From Phreatobacter sp. (GTDB lineage: Bacteria > Pseudomonadota > Alphaproteobacteria > Rhizobiales > Phreatobacteraceae): a stretch of DNA of 64,000 nt. Below are positions 43,058-51,608 of this stretch, one piece after another. Every line of letters begins with the position of its first letter. The first letter of the stretch is position 1. A program made the translations under genes and the position numbers. The notes under the pieces were generated by a model. The model made no database searches. It was not told the DNA's origin and saw only the letters and a program-made list of their open reading frames with translations. The stretch is taken from the NCBI GenBank assembly GCA_019749835.1, contig JAIEPJ010000132.1:1-64000 (forward strand), read 5' to 3'.

Positions 43058-43633
43058 ATGTCACTGCACATCTGGGACCACTTCTGGGACCTCCGGGTCA
43101 AGGAATGCCCCTGTGACGTCCATTTCTGCGACTGGCTCGACGAGAACGAGATCTCGGGCAAGGCCATCTTCCATTTCGGCACCGGCGGCCACCACATTCT
43201 CGGCCTGCACAATGTCGAGAAGGACCGCAAGAACGTCATCCTCGGCATCACCGCCTCGCCCGGCGAGATCCGCACCTACGAGACGATGATCGTCGAGAAT
43301 CCCGAGCTCGGCTGGGGATACAAGGCGTTCTTCGGCGACATCTACCAGCTCGACGCGCGGCTGCTGCCGATGTTCGACATCGTCACGCTGTTTCATGTCG
43401 GCGAGTTCCGTACCGCCGCCAATGACGCCTATGGTGGGCTCACCGACTACCAGATGGTCAAGCTGCTGGTCGGCCAGACCAGGCCGGGCGGGACCGTCGC
43501 CTTCTATGCCGGCTCCTATGCCTATGACATTGCCAAGATCCAGCACGACAAGATGGTGGAGGAAGGGCTGCTGATGCCCAAGGGTCAGTACAAGACCCTG
43601 CCGCTGTTCGAGCGGACGGCGAAGCCTGTCTGA
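43058..43633 (+). CDS. Hypothetical protein with methyltransferase-like fold
   Basis: A 191-residue soluble protein that I do not recognise by name. A glycine-rich strand-loop FHFGTGGHHILG (about residues 33-44) resembles the S-adenosylmethionine motif I of Rossmann methyltransferases, and FDIVTLFHVGEF (near residue 105) resembles motif IV. A C-P-C pair and CDWLDENE lie near the N-terminus. It starts 39 bp after the ABC gene and may be co-transcribed. Methyltransferase activity is only a hypothesis. Confidence 0.7.
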   Translation: MSLHIWDHFWDLRVKECPCDVHFCDWLDENEISGKAIFHFGTGGHHILGLHNVEKDRKNVILGITASPGEIRTYETMIVENPELGWGYKAFFGDIYQLDARLLPMFDIVTLFHVGEFRTAANDAYGGLTDYQMVKLLVGQTRPGGTVAFYAGSYAYDIAKIQHDKMVEEGLLMPKGQYKTLPLFERTAKPV

Positions 43634-43732
43634 GGCTGCCGGGCCGGTCGACGGTCCCCGTCTTGCCAATCGTCACGGCCCGGTCGATCATGTCCGGACC
43701 GTGACGCGAGCCGGAGCGCCGGAAGGAGCCTC

Positions 43733-44086
43733 ATGTCCGACAGCGAGCCGCGTATGACCGGCACCGTCGTTCCCCTGAACGTCGGCGCCGCCCCCTCCCG
43801 GGTCTCGTTCGACCGTCGCGAATTGCAGGCGATCCTCCAGCTCTATGGGCGCATGGTCGCGGCCGGGGAATGGCGCGATTACGCCATCGATTTCCTGAAG
43901 GGCAAGGCCGTCTTCGCCATCTTCCGGCGCGCCTCGGAAATGCCGCTCTACCGCGTCGAGAAGAACCCCGAGGCGAAACAGGGACCCTATGCCGTGATCA
44001 ACACGGCCGGCCTCGTCCTGAAGCGCGGCCATGATCTCCGGCGTGTGCTGGCCGTGCTGGAGAAGCCGGTCAAGCTGGTGCAATAG
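43733..44086 (+). CDS. DUF2794 family protein
   Basis: A 117-residue small soluble protein. The conserved core SFDRRELQAILQLYGRMVAAG, EWRDYAIDFLKGKAVFAIFRR and GLVLKRGHDLRRVLAVL matches DUF2794, found almost only in alphaproteobacteria, mainly Hyphomicrobiales. Function is unknown. A GGAGCC-type site precedes the ATG. It ends four bases before the stop of the convergent Lrp-type regulator. Confidence 0.92.
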   Translation: MSDSEPRMTGTVVPLNVGAAPSRVSFDRRELQAILQLYGRMVAAGEWRDYAIDFLKGKAVFAIFRRASEMPLYRVEKNPEAKQGPYAVINTAGLVLKRGHDLRRVLAVLEKPVKLVQ

Positions 44087-44090
44087 GCGG

Positions 44091-44546
44091 TCAAGCCGTC
44101 CCGCGTGCCCTGACGATGGTGCGGATCGCAAAGCTCGAATGGATGCGTGCCACGCCCGGCAGGCGCGACAGCACCTCCTTGTGGATGCGCTCGTATCCGG
44201 CGGTGCCGTCGGTTTCGACCCGCAGGAGATAATCGGCCGCGCCACCCATCAGGTAGCATTCCCGCACCTCTGGACACCGCTTCACTGCCGCCTCGAAACG
44301 GTTGAGGTGGTCCTCGGTCTGCCGCTCGAGCGTGATCTGGATAACGACGACCGTCGGCAGGGCGTCGGTGGGGTCCTCGATCAGGGCGGCATAGCCGCGG
44401 ATGACGCCCCCGGCCTCCAGGGCCCGCAGCCGCCTCAGGCAGGCCGATGGTGACAGGCCGACCTCACCCGCCAGCGCCGCATTGCTGATGCGGCCGTCGA
44501 CCCGCAGCACGCGCAGGATGCGATGGTCGAAGGCGTCGAGGTCCAT
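44091..44546 (-). CDS. Lrp/AsnC-family transcriptional regulator
   Basis: A 151-residue feast/famine regulator. The N-terminal helix-turn-helix covers about residues 4-55 (DHRILRVLRVDGRISNAALAGEVGLSPSACLRRL in part). The C-terminal RAM ligand-binding domain includes VRECYLMGGAADYLLRVE. The start at 44546 matches the family and has an AGGA site; an in-frame extension upstream does not. It is divergent from dadA over 149 bp, the typical arrangement of a local activator of D-amino acid catabolism. Confidence 0.93.
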   Translation of the reverse strand: MDLDAFDHRILRVLRVDGRISNAALAGEVGLSPSACLRRLRALEAGGVIRGYAALIEDPTDALPTVVVIQITLERQTEDHLNRFEAAVKRCPEVRECYLMGGAADYLLRVETDGTAGYERIHKEVLSRLPGVARIHSSFAIRTIVRARGTA

Positions 44547-44695
44547 GAGGACGATCCTTGCGTTGAGACGCCTATTTATTTCACAGGGAACACTTCCAAG
44601 CAATAATGTGCATCAGATCGCAATGATACGCACGATTGTTGTTCTTATGCTCTAGGTCGTGCCGACGGCTTCCGGCGCGGCTGGAGGGGTTCCCT

Positions 44696-45952
44696 TTGAA
44701 GGTCATCGTTCTCGGCAGCGGCGTCATCGGCGTGACCACCGCTTATTTCCTCGCGCGCGACGGCCACGAGGTCGTGGTCATCGACCGTCAGGATGGCGCC
44801 GGCCTTGAGACGAGCTTCGCCAATGCCGGCGAGATCTCGCCCGGCTATTCCGCCCCGTGGGCCGCACCCGGCGTACCGCTCAAGGCGATCAAGTGGCTCG
44901 CGATGAAACACGGGCCTCTGGTCATTCGCCCCAACCCCGACCCGCGGATGTGGCTCTGGATTCTCCAGATGCTGCGCAACTGCACCGCGGCGCGCTATGC
45001 GCTGAACAAGGGACGCATGGTGCGCCTGGCCGAGTACAGCCGCGACGTCCTGAAGGCCCTGCGTGCCGAAACCGGCATCGCCTATGATGAGCGCCAGCAG
45101 GGCACGCTGCAGCTGTTCCGGACCCAGGCCCAGGTCGATGGTGCAGCCGCCGACATCGCCGTGCTGCGTGACAGCGGCGTGCCCTTCGAGGTCCTCGACG
45201 CGGCCGGGTGCGTGGCCGCCGAGCCCGGTCTCGGTCCGCGGCGCGACCGGATCGCCGGAGGGCTGCGGCTTCCCGGCGACGAGACCGGGGACTGCCACCT
45301 GTTCACCCAGCGCCTCGCCGGGCTTGCCGCCGGCCTCGGCGTCACCTTCATGAACCGGACGCTGATCGAGGCGATCACGACAGCCGCCGGCCGGGTGACG
45401 GGCGTGCGCACCAGCGCCGGAACCATCACGGGCGATGCCTATGTGGTGGCGCTCGGCAGCTACTCGCCTTTCCTGCTGCGGCCGCTGGGCATCTCGATAC
45501 CCGTCTATCCCGTGAAGGGCTATTCGCTGACCCTGCCCGTGACCGATGCGGCGGCCGCACCGGTCTCGACCGTCATGGACGAGACCTACAAGGTGGCCAT
45601 CACCCGCCTCGGCGACCGCATCCGCGTCGGCGGAACGGCTGAACTCGGCGGCTTCGACATGACCCTGCGGGCCGGGCCGCGGGCGACCCTCGCCCATTCG
45701 GTCGGCGACCTTTTCCCGCATGGGGGCGATCTGAACGCGGCGACCTTCTGGACCGGGCTGCGCCCCATGACGCCGGACGGCACGCCGGTCATCGGCCCGA
45801 CCCGCTACGCCAACCTGCACCTCAATACCGGCCATGGCACGCTGGGCTGGACCATGGCCTGCGGTTCGGGCCGCATCCTTGCCGACATGCTGTCGGCGCG
45901 CCGGCCGGAGATCGACACCGGCGATCTCGCGATGAGCCGCTATGCTGCCTGA
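44696..45952 (+). CDS. dadA: D-amino acid dehydrogenase small subunit
   Basis: A 418-residue FAD-dependent DadA that oxidises D-amino acids, mainly D-alanine, to 2-oxoacids and passes electrons to the respiratory chain. The N-terminal dinucleotide motif is [21 protein letters not shown], followed by the conserved [17 protein letters not shown] block near residue 50. The C-terminal [15 protein letters not shown] and [16 protein letters not shown] motifs are intact. It starts with TTG 44696, preceded by GGAGGGG seven bases upstream. The divergent Lrp-type gene is its probable regulator. No alanine racemase gene is adjacent. Confidence 0.95.
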   Translation: MKVIVLGSGVIGVTTAYFLARDGHEVVVIDRQDGAGLETSFANAGEISPGYSAPWAAPGVPLKAIKWLAMKHGPLVIRPNPDPRMWLWILQMLRNCTAARYALNKGRMVRLAEYSRDVLKALRAETGIAYDERQQGTLQLFRTQAQVDGAAADIAVLRDSGVPFEVLDAAGCVAAEPGLGPRRDRIAGGLRLPGDETGDCHLFTQRLAGLAAGLGVTFMNRTLIEAITTAAGRVTGVRTSAGTITGDAYVVALGSYSPFLLRPLGISIPVYPVKGYSLTLPVTDAAAAPVSTVMDETYKVAITRLGDRIRVGGTAELGGFDMTLRAGPRATLAHSVGDLFPHGGDLNAATFWTGLRPMTPDGTPVIGPTRYANLHLNTGHGTLGWTMACGSGRILADMLSARRPEIDTGDLAMSRYAA

Positions 45953-46174
45953 GCAGGACCAATCGTCTGCGCGCCGCGTATGAATGCGAGATGGGGACGA
46001 ACCGGTCGTTCCATCCCCCGAACAGATCGGACCGTCTTGCTTGACCGCCGGTTCGGCAACATGGTCTGCTCGGGTCATCGAAAGGCCGTTTCATTCATTG
46101 AAATGCCTGAGCGACATAGACCAACGCTGCACCTGTTCCTCCGGGGAGGGTGACGACCAGGACCCGCTTCAGCC

Positions 46175-47335
46175 GTGACGAGCCTCGCTTCGCTGCCGCC
46201 AGCCGCCATTCCGCCCGAGGACGAGGCTCTGCGCTCGCAGGTCAAGGCCTTCCTCGCCAGGCAACTGGAGGGCATGCCGCCCGAACGCCGGGCGCGCTCG
46301 TGGATGGGTTCGGACCCGGCCTTCAGCCGGGCGCTCGGCCAGCGCGGCTGGCTCGGCCTCAGCTTGCCGAAGCGCTATGGCGGCGCCGAGCGCGGTTTCT
46401 TCGCCCGTTTCGTCATCGCCGAGGAACTGCTCGCCGCCGGCGCCCCGGTGGCGGCCCATTGGATCACCGACCGCCAGTCGGGGCCGCTGATCCTGCGCTA
46501 TGGCACCGAGGCGCAGCGCGCATTCTACCTGCCGAAGATTTCGGCCGGCGAGATCTTCTTCTGCATCGGCATGAGCGAGCCGAATTCCGGCTCGGATCTC
46601 GCCAGCGTGCGCACCCGCGCCGAGCCGCTCCCTGGTGGCGGCTATCGCCTCAACGGGCGGAAGATCTGGACCAGCAATGCGGCGATCTGCCACTACATGA
46701 TCGCACTCGTGCGCACCTCCGGCACCCCCGACGACCGCCAGAAGGGCCTGTCGCAGGTCATCATCGACCTCAGGCAGCCGGGCATCACCATCCGCCCGAT
46801 CCGCGACCTGTCGGGCGACGCGCATTTCGCCGAGGTGACTTTCGACGACGTCACGCTTCCGGCCGAGGCCCTGATCGGCGAGGAGGGCGCCGGCTGGGAG
46901 CAGGTGAATGCGGAACTCGCCTTCGAGCGCTCGGGTCCGGAACGCATCCTGTCGTCGATGGTGCTGGTCGATACCTGGCTCGGCTATCTCAAGAGCCTTC
47001 CGGCCCATGGCCGCGAAGATGTCATACTGGTCGGCCGGCTGGCGGCCCATCTCGCAGCGCTCAGGGCTCTCTCGCTGAGCGTCACCGCGCGGCTGGTCGC
47101 CGGCGACAGCCCGGTGGTCCATGCCGCCCTCGTCAAGGATCTCGGCACCACCTACGAGCAGATGATCCCTGAGGCGATCTCCGCCGCCATCGCGGCTGAT
47201 CCCGGCGCGTCGCTGCCGGACGCCCTCGTGCGGACCCTCGCCTATACGGTCAGCATGGCCCCCTCCTTTTCCCTGCGTGGCGGCACGCGCGAGATCCTCC
47301 GCGGCATGATCGCCCGCGGCATCGGCCTGCGGTGA
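46175..47335 (+). CDS. Acyl-CoA dehydrogenase, larger subunit type
   Basis: A 386-residue acyl-CoA dehydrogenase fold protein. It has N-terminal helical, middle beta (FCIGMSEPNSGSDLASVRTRA, KIWTSNA) and C-terminal helical domains, ending with FSLRGGTREILRGMIARGIGL, which contributes to FAD binding. It starts with GTG 46175; the ribosome-binding site is weak. It pairs with the next gene, seven bases downstream. Such adjacent long and short forms often assemble as heterotetramers that oxidise bulky or side-chain acyl-CoAs. The substrate is unknown. Confidence 0.92.
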   Translation: MTSLASLPPAAIPPEDEALRSQVKAFLARQLEGMPPERRARSWMGSDPAFSRALGQRGWLGLSLPKRYGGAERGFFARFVIAEELLAAGAPVAAHWITDRQSGPLILRYGTEAQRAFYLPKISAGEIFFCIGMSEPNSGSDLASVRTRAEPLPGGGYRLNGRKIWTSNAAICHYMIALVRTSGTPDDRQKGLSQVIIDLRQPGITIRPIRDLSGDAHFAEVTFDDVTLPAEALIGEEGAGWEQVNAELAFERSGPERILSSMVLVDTWLGYLKSLPAHGREDVILVGRLAAHLAALRALSLSVTARLVAGDSPVVHAALVKDLGTTYEQMIPEAISAAIAADPGASLPDALVRTLAYTVSMAPSFSLRGGTREILRGMIARGIGLR

Positions 47336-47342
47336 GCCTGCC

Positions 47343-48317
47343 ATGACCGATAGCCTCATCGCCGACACCGCCGATCGCCTGATGGCCGAGGTCGTCACCC
47401 CCGCCGCGGTGCGGGGCCTGAAGGACCGGGCCTCGGCAGCGGCCGTCTGGGCCGCGCTCGCGGAATCTGGCTTCCTCGACGCGCTTGTCGCCGAAGCGCG
47501 GGACGGTGCGGGCCTCTCTGCGGCCGAGACACTGCCCGTGCTGCTCGCCGCCGGCCGGCATGCCCTGCCCCTGCCGTTCGCCGCCACCATGGCCGCGCGG
47601 GCGGCGATCGCGGCGGCCGCGGAGACGATCCCGGAGGGGATCATCGCCATCGCGGCCGCGGCCCAGACGGATGACGGCGCCCTGGTTGCCCGGGTGCCGG
47701 CAGGGGAATTCGCCGATATGGTCCTGGTGCCCGACGGCGACGGTGCGATCCTGCTATCGGCCGATGCGGCGAGCCTCGAGACGACCGGCGAGGGCACCTT
47801 CTGTCGGATGCGCTGGCGCGGCGCCAACGGCCCGCGGCTCCCCGGCTTCGACGCGCTTCTCGCCGGCGCCCGGATCGAGGCCGCGGAAATGGTCGGGGCG
47901 ATGGAGGCGATGTGCGCCACCACCCTGCGCTATGCCAATGACCGGGCGCAGTTCGGCAAGCCCATCGGCAAGTTCCAGGCGGTGCAGCAGCTACTCGCCT
48001 TGATGACCGAACTGGTCCACGGCGCCCGGGCCGCCGCCCATCTCGCCGCTGCGGCGCCTGGCAGGATGGAGGCCGTCGCGGCCGCGAAAGTCACCATCGG
48101 CGAGGGAGCCGCGGAGGTCGCCGCCATCGCCCATGCGGTGCATGGCGCCATCGGCATGACCGAGGAGCTCGACCTGCACCTTCTCTCGGACCGCCTGCGG
48201 CGCGGCCGGCTGCGCTACGGCTCCGAGCCCTATTGGGCGGAGCGACTGGGTCGGGCGGTGCTCGCGGCGAATGATGCCACGCTGCTCGATTTCGTCAGGA
48301 TACGCGTTTTTTCCTGA
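47343..48317 (+). CDS. Acyl-CoA dehydrogenase, smaller subunit type
   Basis: A 324-residue, Ala-rich acyl-CoA dehydrogenase fold protein. The FAD-domain block YANDRAQFGKPIGKFQAVQQLLA near residue 195 and the AHAVHGAIGMTEELDLHLL stretch are typical. It is shorter than the first subunit, with a compact middle domain. It likely forms a complex with the preceding gene product, with ETF as electron acceptor. It is followed by an AT-rich regulatory stretch belonging to the next operon. Confidence 0.9.
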   Translation: MTDSLIADTADRLMAEVVTPAAVRGLKDRASAAAVWAALAESGFLDALVAEARDGAGLSAAETLPVLLAAGRHALPLPFAATMAARAAIAAAAETIPEGIIAIAAAAQTDDGALVARVPAGEFADMVLVPDGDGAILLSADAASLETTGEGTFCRMRWRGANGPRLPGFDALLAGARIEAAEMVGAMEAMCATTLRYANDRAQFGKPIGKFQAVQQLLALMTELVHGARAAAHLAAAAPGRMEAVAAAKVTIGEGAAEVAAIAHAVHGAIGMTEELDLHLLSDRLRRGRLRYGSEPYWAERLGRAVLAANDATLLDFVRIRVFS

Positions 48318-48386
48318 ATGATTCCAGAGTGAAATCGCCGCACGGTGTTCATTGCAGAAATGAAAACGGAGTGGAGCGAAATTATG

Positions 48387-48402
48387 TTGACATAATAAGT
48401 CA
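48387..48402 (+). promoter_or_regulatory. Candidate iron-responsive operator (TGA-N9-TCA)
   Basis: TGA (48388-48390), nine bases, TCA (48400-48402): the core of the RirA-type iron-responsive box. The dyad extends to GTTGAC-N7-GTCAAC and, with one mismatch, to 9-bp arms. It overlaps a -35-like TTGACA at 48387-48392; no good -10 is evident. It lies about 120 bp before the TonB receptor start inside an AT-rich segment of the 195-bp gap. Regulation by RirA or a related factor is inferred. Confidence 0.62.
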
Positions 48403-48521
48403 ACTTATCTAGTGACATTTCCGGCCCCTCCGCTCGCGGTGCGCGGCTTTCGTGCCAGCCAGCTGAACGCCTTCGTCTCACGCCAGCCAGCCATTCTTCA
48501 GGTCGGTTCGGAGTGTGGGTC

Positions 48522-50768
48522 ATGTCACGCAGCATGTTGGCGCCGTTCGGCGCATCGGTTTCGCTCGTCGCCATGCTGGTGGCGGTCGCGGGCGCGCTGG
48601 CGCAGGAGGCATCGGGCGGCGACGAGATCACCGTCACCGCGACGCGGGAGGAGCGCCAGAGGCTCGACGTTCCGGCGACTGTCGACGTCATCTCCCGCCG
48701 GCAGATGGAGGAGCGTCAGGTCCGCGATATCCAGGACGTGGTGCGCTACACGCCCGGCGTCTCGGTCGAGCGCGTCACCTCGGGTGCGGACCCCTGGAAG
48801 AATCTCGGCGGCTTCACGGTGCGCGGCATGAGCGGCAACCGCGTCGCCATCACCGTCGACGGCGCCCGCACCATCGAGCGCATCACCGACGGCACCCGTG
48901 ACCTCATCGACCTGCCCTACATGCGGGCGGTGGAGATCATGCGCGGTCCAGCCTCGGTGCTCTGGGGCGCCGACGCCCTCGGCGGCCTCGTCGCCTTCCG
49001 CACCCTCGACCCGCAGGACCTGATCCGCGGCCATCCGCGGGGATGGGGCGCGCGGCTGTCCACGAGCTTCGACAGTTTCGACCGGTCCATCGCCAAGACC
49101 GGCATGGCCGGGGTGCAGATCACGCCGGTGCTGCAGGCCCTGGTCTCGCTCAGCCATACGACGGCGCTGCAGCCGACCTTCTCCACCGCCCGCGCCGATG
49201 GCGGCCTCTGGGGTTGTCCGGCGATCCGCTCCATCCCCTGCAACATCACCGATCCCTTCCGCTCCCACCGCTGGAACGGCTTCGGCAAGCTGGTCTGGAC
49301 CCCGGTCGACGACCATGAGCTGCGCCTCGCCTACGAGCACTATGCCAAGACCACGACCACCCATCAGATGTGGGATTTCGGCCTGACCTCGGCGGGCTGG
49401 GTGAACGGCACCTATCCGCGCGTCCAGGACCTCCAGCGTCAACGGCTGACCTTCTCCCACGCCTGGACGCCGGGCTGGGGCTGGATCGATGCGGTCCGGT
49501 GGAACCTCACCTGGTCGCCGCAGCGCCGCGACCTCGACAGCACCCGCACCCAGACAGGGGCAACGGGAACGGCCAATGCAGGGCAGACGCGGACAGTGCG
49601 CGACATCCTGAACTATTCCGAGACCTTCTATCAGGGCGACGTTCAGTTCACCTCGCGCTTCAATCTCGGTCCCTCGGTCCACACGCTGACCTACGGTTTC
49701 CAGGGCGACATCGCCCGTACCGACTATTTCCGCCAGAGCACGACGACGAACCTGACCACCAACGTCTCCACCACGACCATCGCCGGCGGCTTCAACTTCG
49801 CCAATGCGACGACCCTGCGCGCCGATTTCTACCTGCAGGACGAGATCAAGCTCCTCGACGGGCGCTGGACCGTCACGCCGGGCGGGCGCCTTGCCAATTA
49901 CCGCATCACCCCGCGCATCGGCGCCGGCTATGTGGTGAGCCCGGCCGCCCCGCCCCGCGAGCTGAATTCCAGCCGCTTCATTCCGCAGGTCGGCACGATC
50001 TTCAAGCTGACGGACGTCTACGCGATCTATGCCCGCTATGCCGAGGGCTTCAAGATGCCGACGGCGCAGCAGCTCTACATGTCGCTGCCCGGCACGACGT
50101 TCAATCTCATCCCCAATCCGAACCTGAAGCCGGAGAGCTCGCGCTCCTATGAGGCCGGGTTCCGCGGCCGCTTCGAGCGGGGCTGGTTCTCGCTCGGCGT
50201 CTTCCACACCACCTACAAGGACTTCATCGCCAGCCTGCAGCCGGTGCCGGGGACTGTCGATCTCACCTCGCTCAACCTGTCCTCGGTGGTGCTCTGGGGC
50301 CTGGAGGGGTCGGCGGAATATCGCCTCAGCGACGATCTGATCCTGAATGCCGGCTTCTCCTATCAGTTCGGCAACCAGCGGGCGACGCCGACCTCGGCCA
50401 TCACCGCCTTCGACGCGGCGAGCCCGTTCAACGGTGTCGTCGGCCTGCGCTGGTTCAAGCGCGAGTGGAACCTCGACGGCGAGATCCTGGCGCGCTTTTC
50501 TGCGCCGGTGGCGCGGGCGAGCGCCGCGACGCTCTACAAGCCGGGCGGCTGGGTCACCCTCGACAGCTTCGTCAACTGGAAGCCGCGGGAGAACGTCACG
50601 CTGCGCGCCGGCGTGCAGAACATCCTCGACGCCCGCTACTTCCAGAACCTCGGCACCGGAACGACCTACTCGCTCGTGCCGACGGCCGCGGTCGCCCAGC
50701 AGAACCCGCTGGAGCTGCAGGTTGCCCCCGGTCGCACCTTCAAGACCAGCCTGACCGTCGACTTCTGA
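48522..50768 (+). CDS. TonB-dependent heme/hemoglobin-type receptor
   Basis: A 748-residue outer-membrane receptor. The signal peptide is cleaved near ALAQE. A TonB-box-like EITVTATREE opens the plug domain (about residues 50-160), which includes VVRYTPGVSVERV, GFTVRGMSGNRVAITVDGAR and MRGPASVLWGADALGG. The 22-stranded barrel ends in an aromatic residue (TVDF). Organisation resembles heme/hemoglobin receptors. The start at 48522 is preferred over GTG 48513. It heads an operon with a heme-utilisation-like protein and an ABC protein, behind an iron box. Confidence 0.92.
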   Translation: MSRSMLAPFGASVSLVAMLVAVAGALAQEASGGDEITVTATREERQRLDVPATVDVISRRQMEERQVRDIQDVVRYTPGVSVERVTSGADPWKNLGGFTVRGMSGNRVAITVDGARTIERITDGTRDLIDLPYMRAVEIMRGPASVLWGADALGGLVAFRTLDPQDLIRGHPRGWGARLSTSFDSFDRSIAKTGMAGVQITPVLQALVSLSHTTALQPTFSTARADGGLWGCPAIRSIPCNITDPFRSHRWNGFGKLVWTPVDDHELRLAYEHYAKTTTTHQMWDFGLTSAGWVNGTYPRVQDLQRQRLTFSHAWTPGWGWIDAVRWNLTWSPQRRDLDSTRTQTGATGTANAGQTRTVRDILNYSETFYQGDVQFTSRFNLGPSVHTLTYGFQGDIARTDYFRQSTTTNLTTNVSTTTIAGGFNFANATTLRADFYLQDEIKLLDGRWTVTPGGRLANYRITPRIGAGYVVSPAAPPRELNSSRFIPQVGTIFKLTDVYAIYARYAEGFKMPTAQQLYMSLPGTTFNLIPNPNLKPESSRSYEAGFRGRFERGWFSLGVFHTTYKDFIASLQPVPGTVDLTSLNLSSVVLWGLEGSAEYRLSDDLILNAGFSYQFGNQRATPTSAITAFDAASPFNGVVGLRWFKREWNLDGEILARFSAPVARASAATLYKPGGWVTLDSFVNWKPRENVTLRAGVQNILDARYFQNLGTGTTYSLVPTAAVAQQNPLELQVAPGRTFKTSLTVDF

Positions 50769-50873
50769 TCTCCTTAGCTCCACCGGTGCCCCGGCGGAGC
50801 AGCCGGGCGGCCGATCTCCCTCCCGGGATCGGCCGCCTGCCCCGACTTCCATGGACCCCAGAGGATTTCCGCC

Positions 50874-51593
50874 ATGACCGCCACCCCGCCGATTCGCCAG
50901 CGGCTCGCCTGTTCCGTCGTGGAGGCCGTGCAGGCGACCCGTGACATGGGCCGCGTCATGCTGTCCGCCGCCGCCAACGGGGCGACTCACGAGCGGATCG
51001 GGACGGTCGGCGAGGTGCTGCTGGAGGACGGCCATGTCCGGATCGCTGGCGGCGCCCATGATGCCCGCATCGACCTCGCCGTCGTTACCGGGTTGGTGGC
51101 GGACCGGTCCGGCCGCATGAAGGACCGCGTCATGCCGCGCATCGAGTTCCAGAACGCGGCGGGCGAGACCCTGTTCGCGATGATCGCGCTCGACGGCCCC
51201 GAACCCTTCGAGGTGGCGGTCGCGAGCCTCGCCACCGGGGCGGCACTGCCGGAGAAGGAGCGACCGGCGCCGTCCGGCGAGAAGGCCGCGGAGGTGTCCG
51301 GGACCGATCCGGCGGCGGAGCCGCTCGAGGCTGCGAGAGCCAGCGGCGAGGCGATCGGCGTCGTCTTGTCCTGCCCCGGCCTTGTCCAGCGCTGGCAAGG
51401 GACGGTCGCCGACATCAAGCCGGCCATGGGCTTCATCAACATCATCCAGCCGGACTTCCACCTGCACCTGAAGGTGGGCGCCGTCAGCCGCTGGGCGCGG
51501 GTCGAGACGGACGGGGTGGCCAGGCTGGAGGCCTTCGACGCGGGCAGCCGGCCGCTGGGCCTGACCCTCACCGGGCCGGCCGTGGCCCTGTGA
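50874..51593 (+). CDS. Divergent HmuS/HutX-like heme-utilisation protein
   Basis: A 239-residue soluble protein with two related halves, about residues 40-125 and 160-239, joined by an Ala/Glu-rich linker. The C-terminal half (FHLHLKVGAVSRWARV ... LEAFDAGSRPLGLTL) follows the pattern of the HmuS/HutX/ChuX heme-carrier fold. The first half (KDRVMPRIEFQNAAGETLF) shows the matching strand pattern. The protein is much shorter than HmuS (about 350 residues) and longer than HutX. It may hold or hand over heme in the cytoplasm. Assignment is from motif reading and operon context. Confidence 0.65.
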   Translation: MTATPPIRQRLACSVVEAVQATRDMGRVMLSAAANGATHERIGTVGEVLLEDGHVRIAGGAHDARIDLAVVTGLVADRSGRMKDRVMPRIEFQNAAGETLFAMIALDGPEPFEVAVASLATGAALPEKERPAPSGEKAAEVSGTDPAAEPLEAARASGEAIGVVLSCPGLVQRWQGTVADIKPAMGFINIIQPDFHLHLKVGAVSRWARVETDGVARLEAFDAGSRPLGLTLTGPAVAL

Positions 51594-51608
51594 TCGGGGG
51601 GACAGGCG

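Noticed and set aside
46089-46103. TTTCA-N5-TGAAA dyad in the gap before the acyl-CoA dehydrogenases
   Set aside because: Only 5-bp arms; expected by chance at this window size and with no consensus match.
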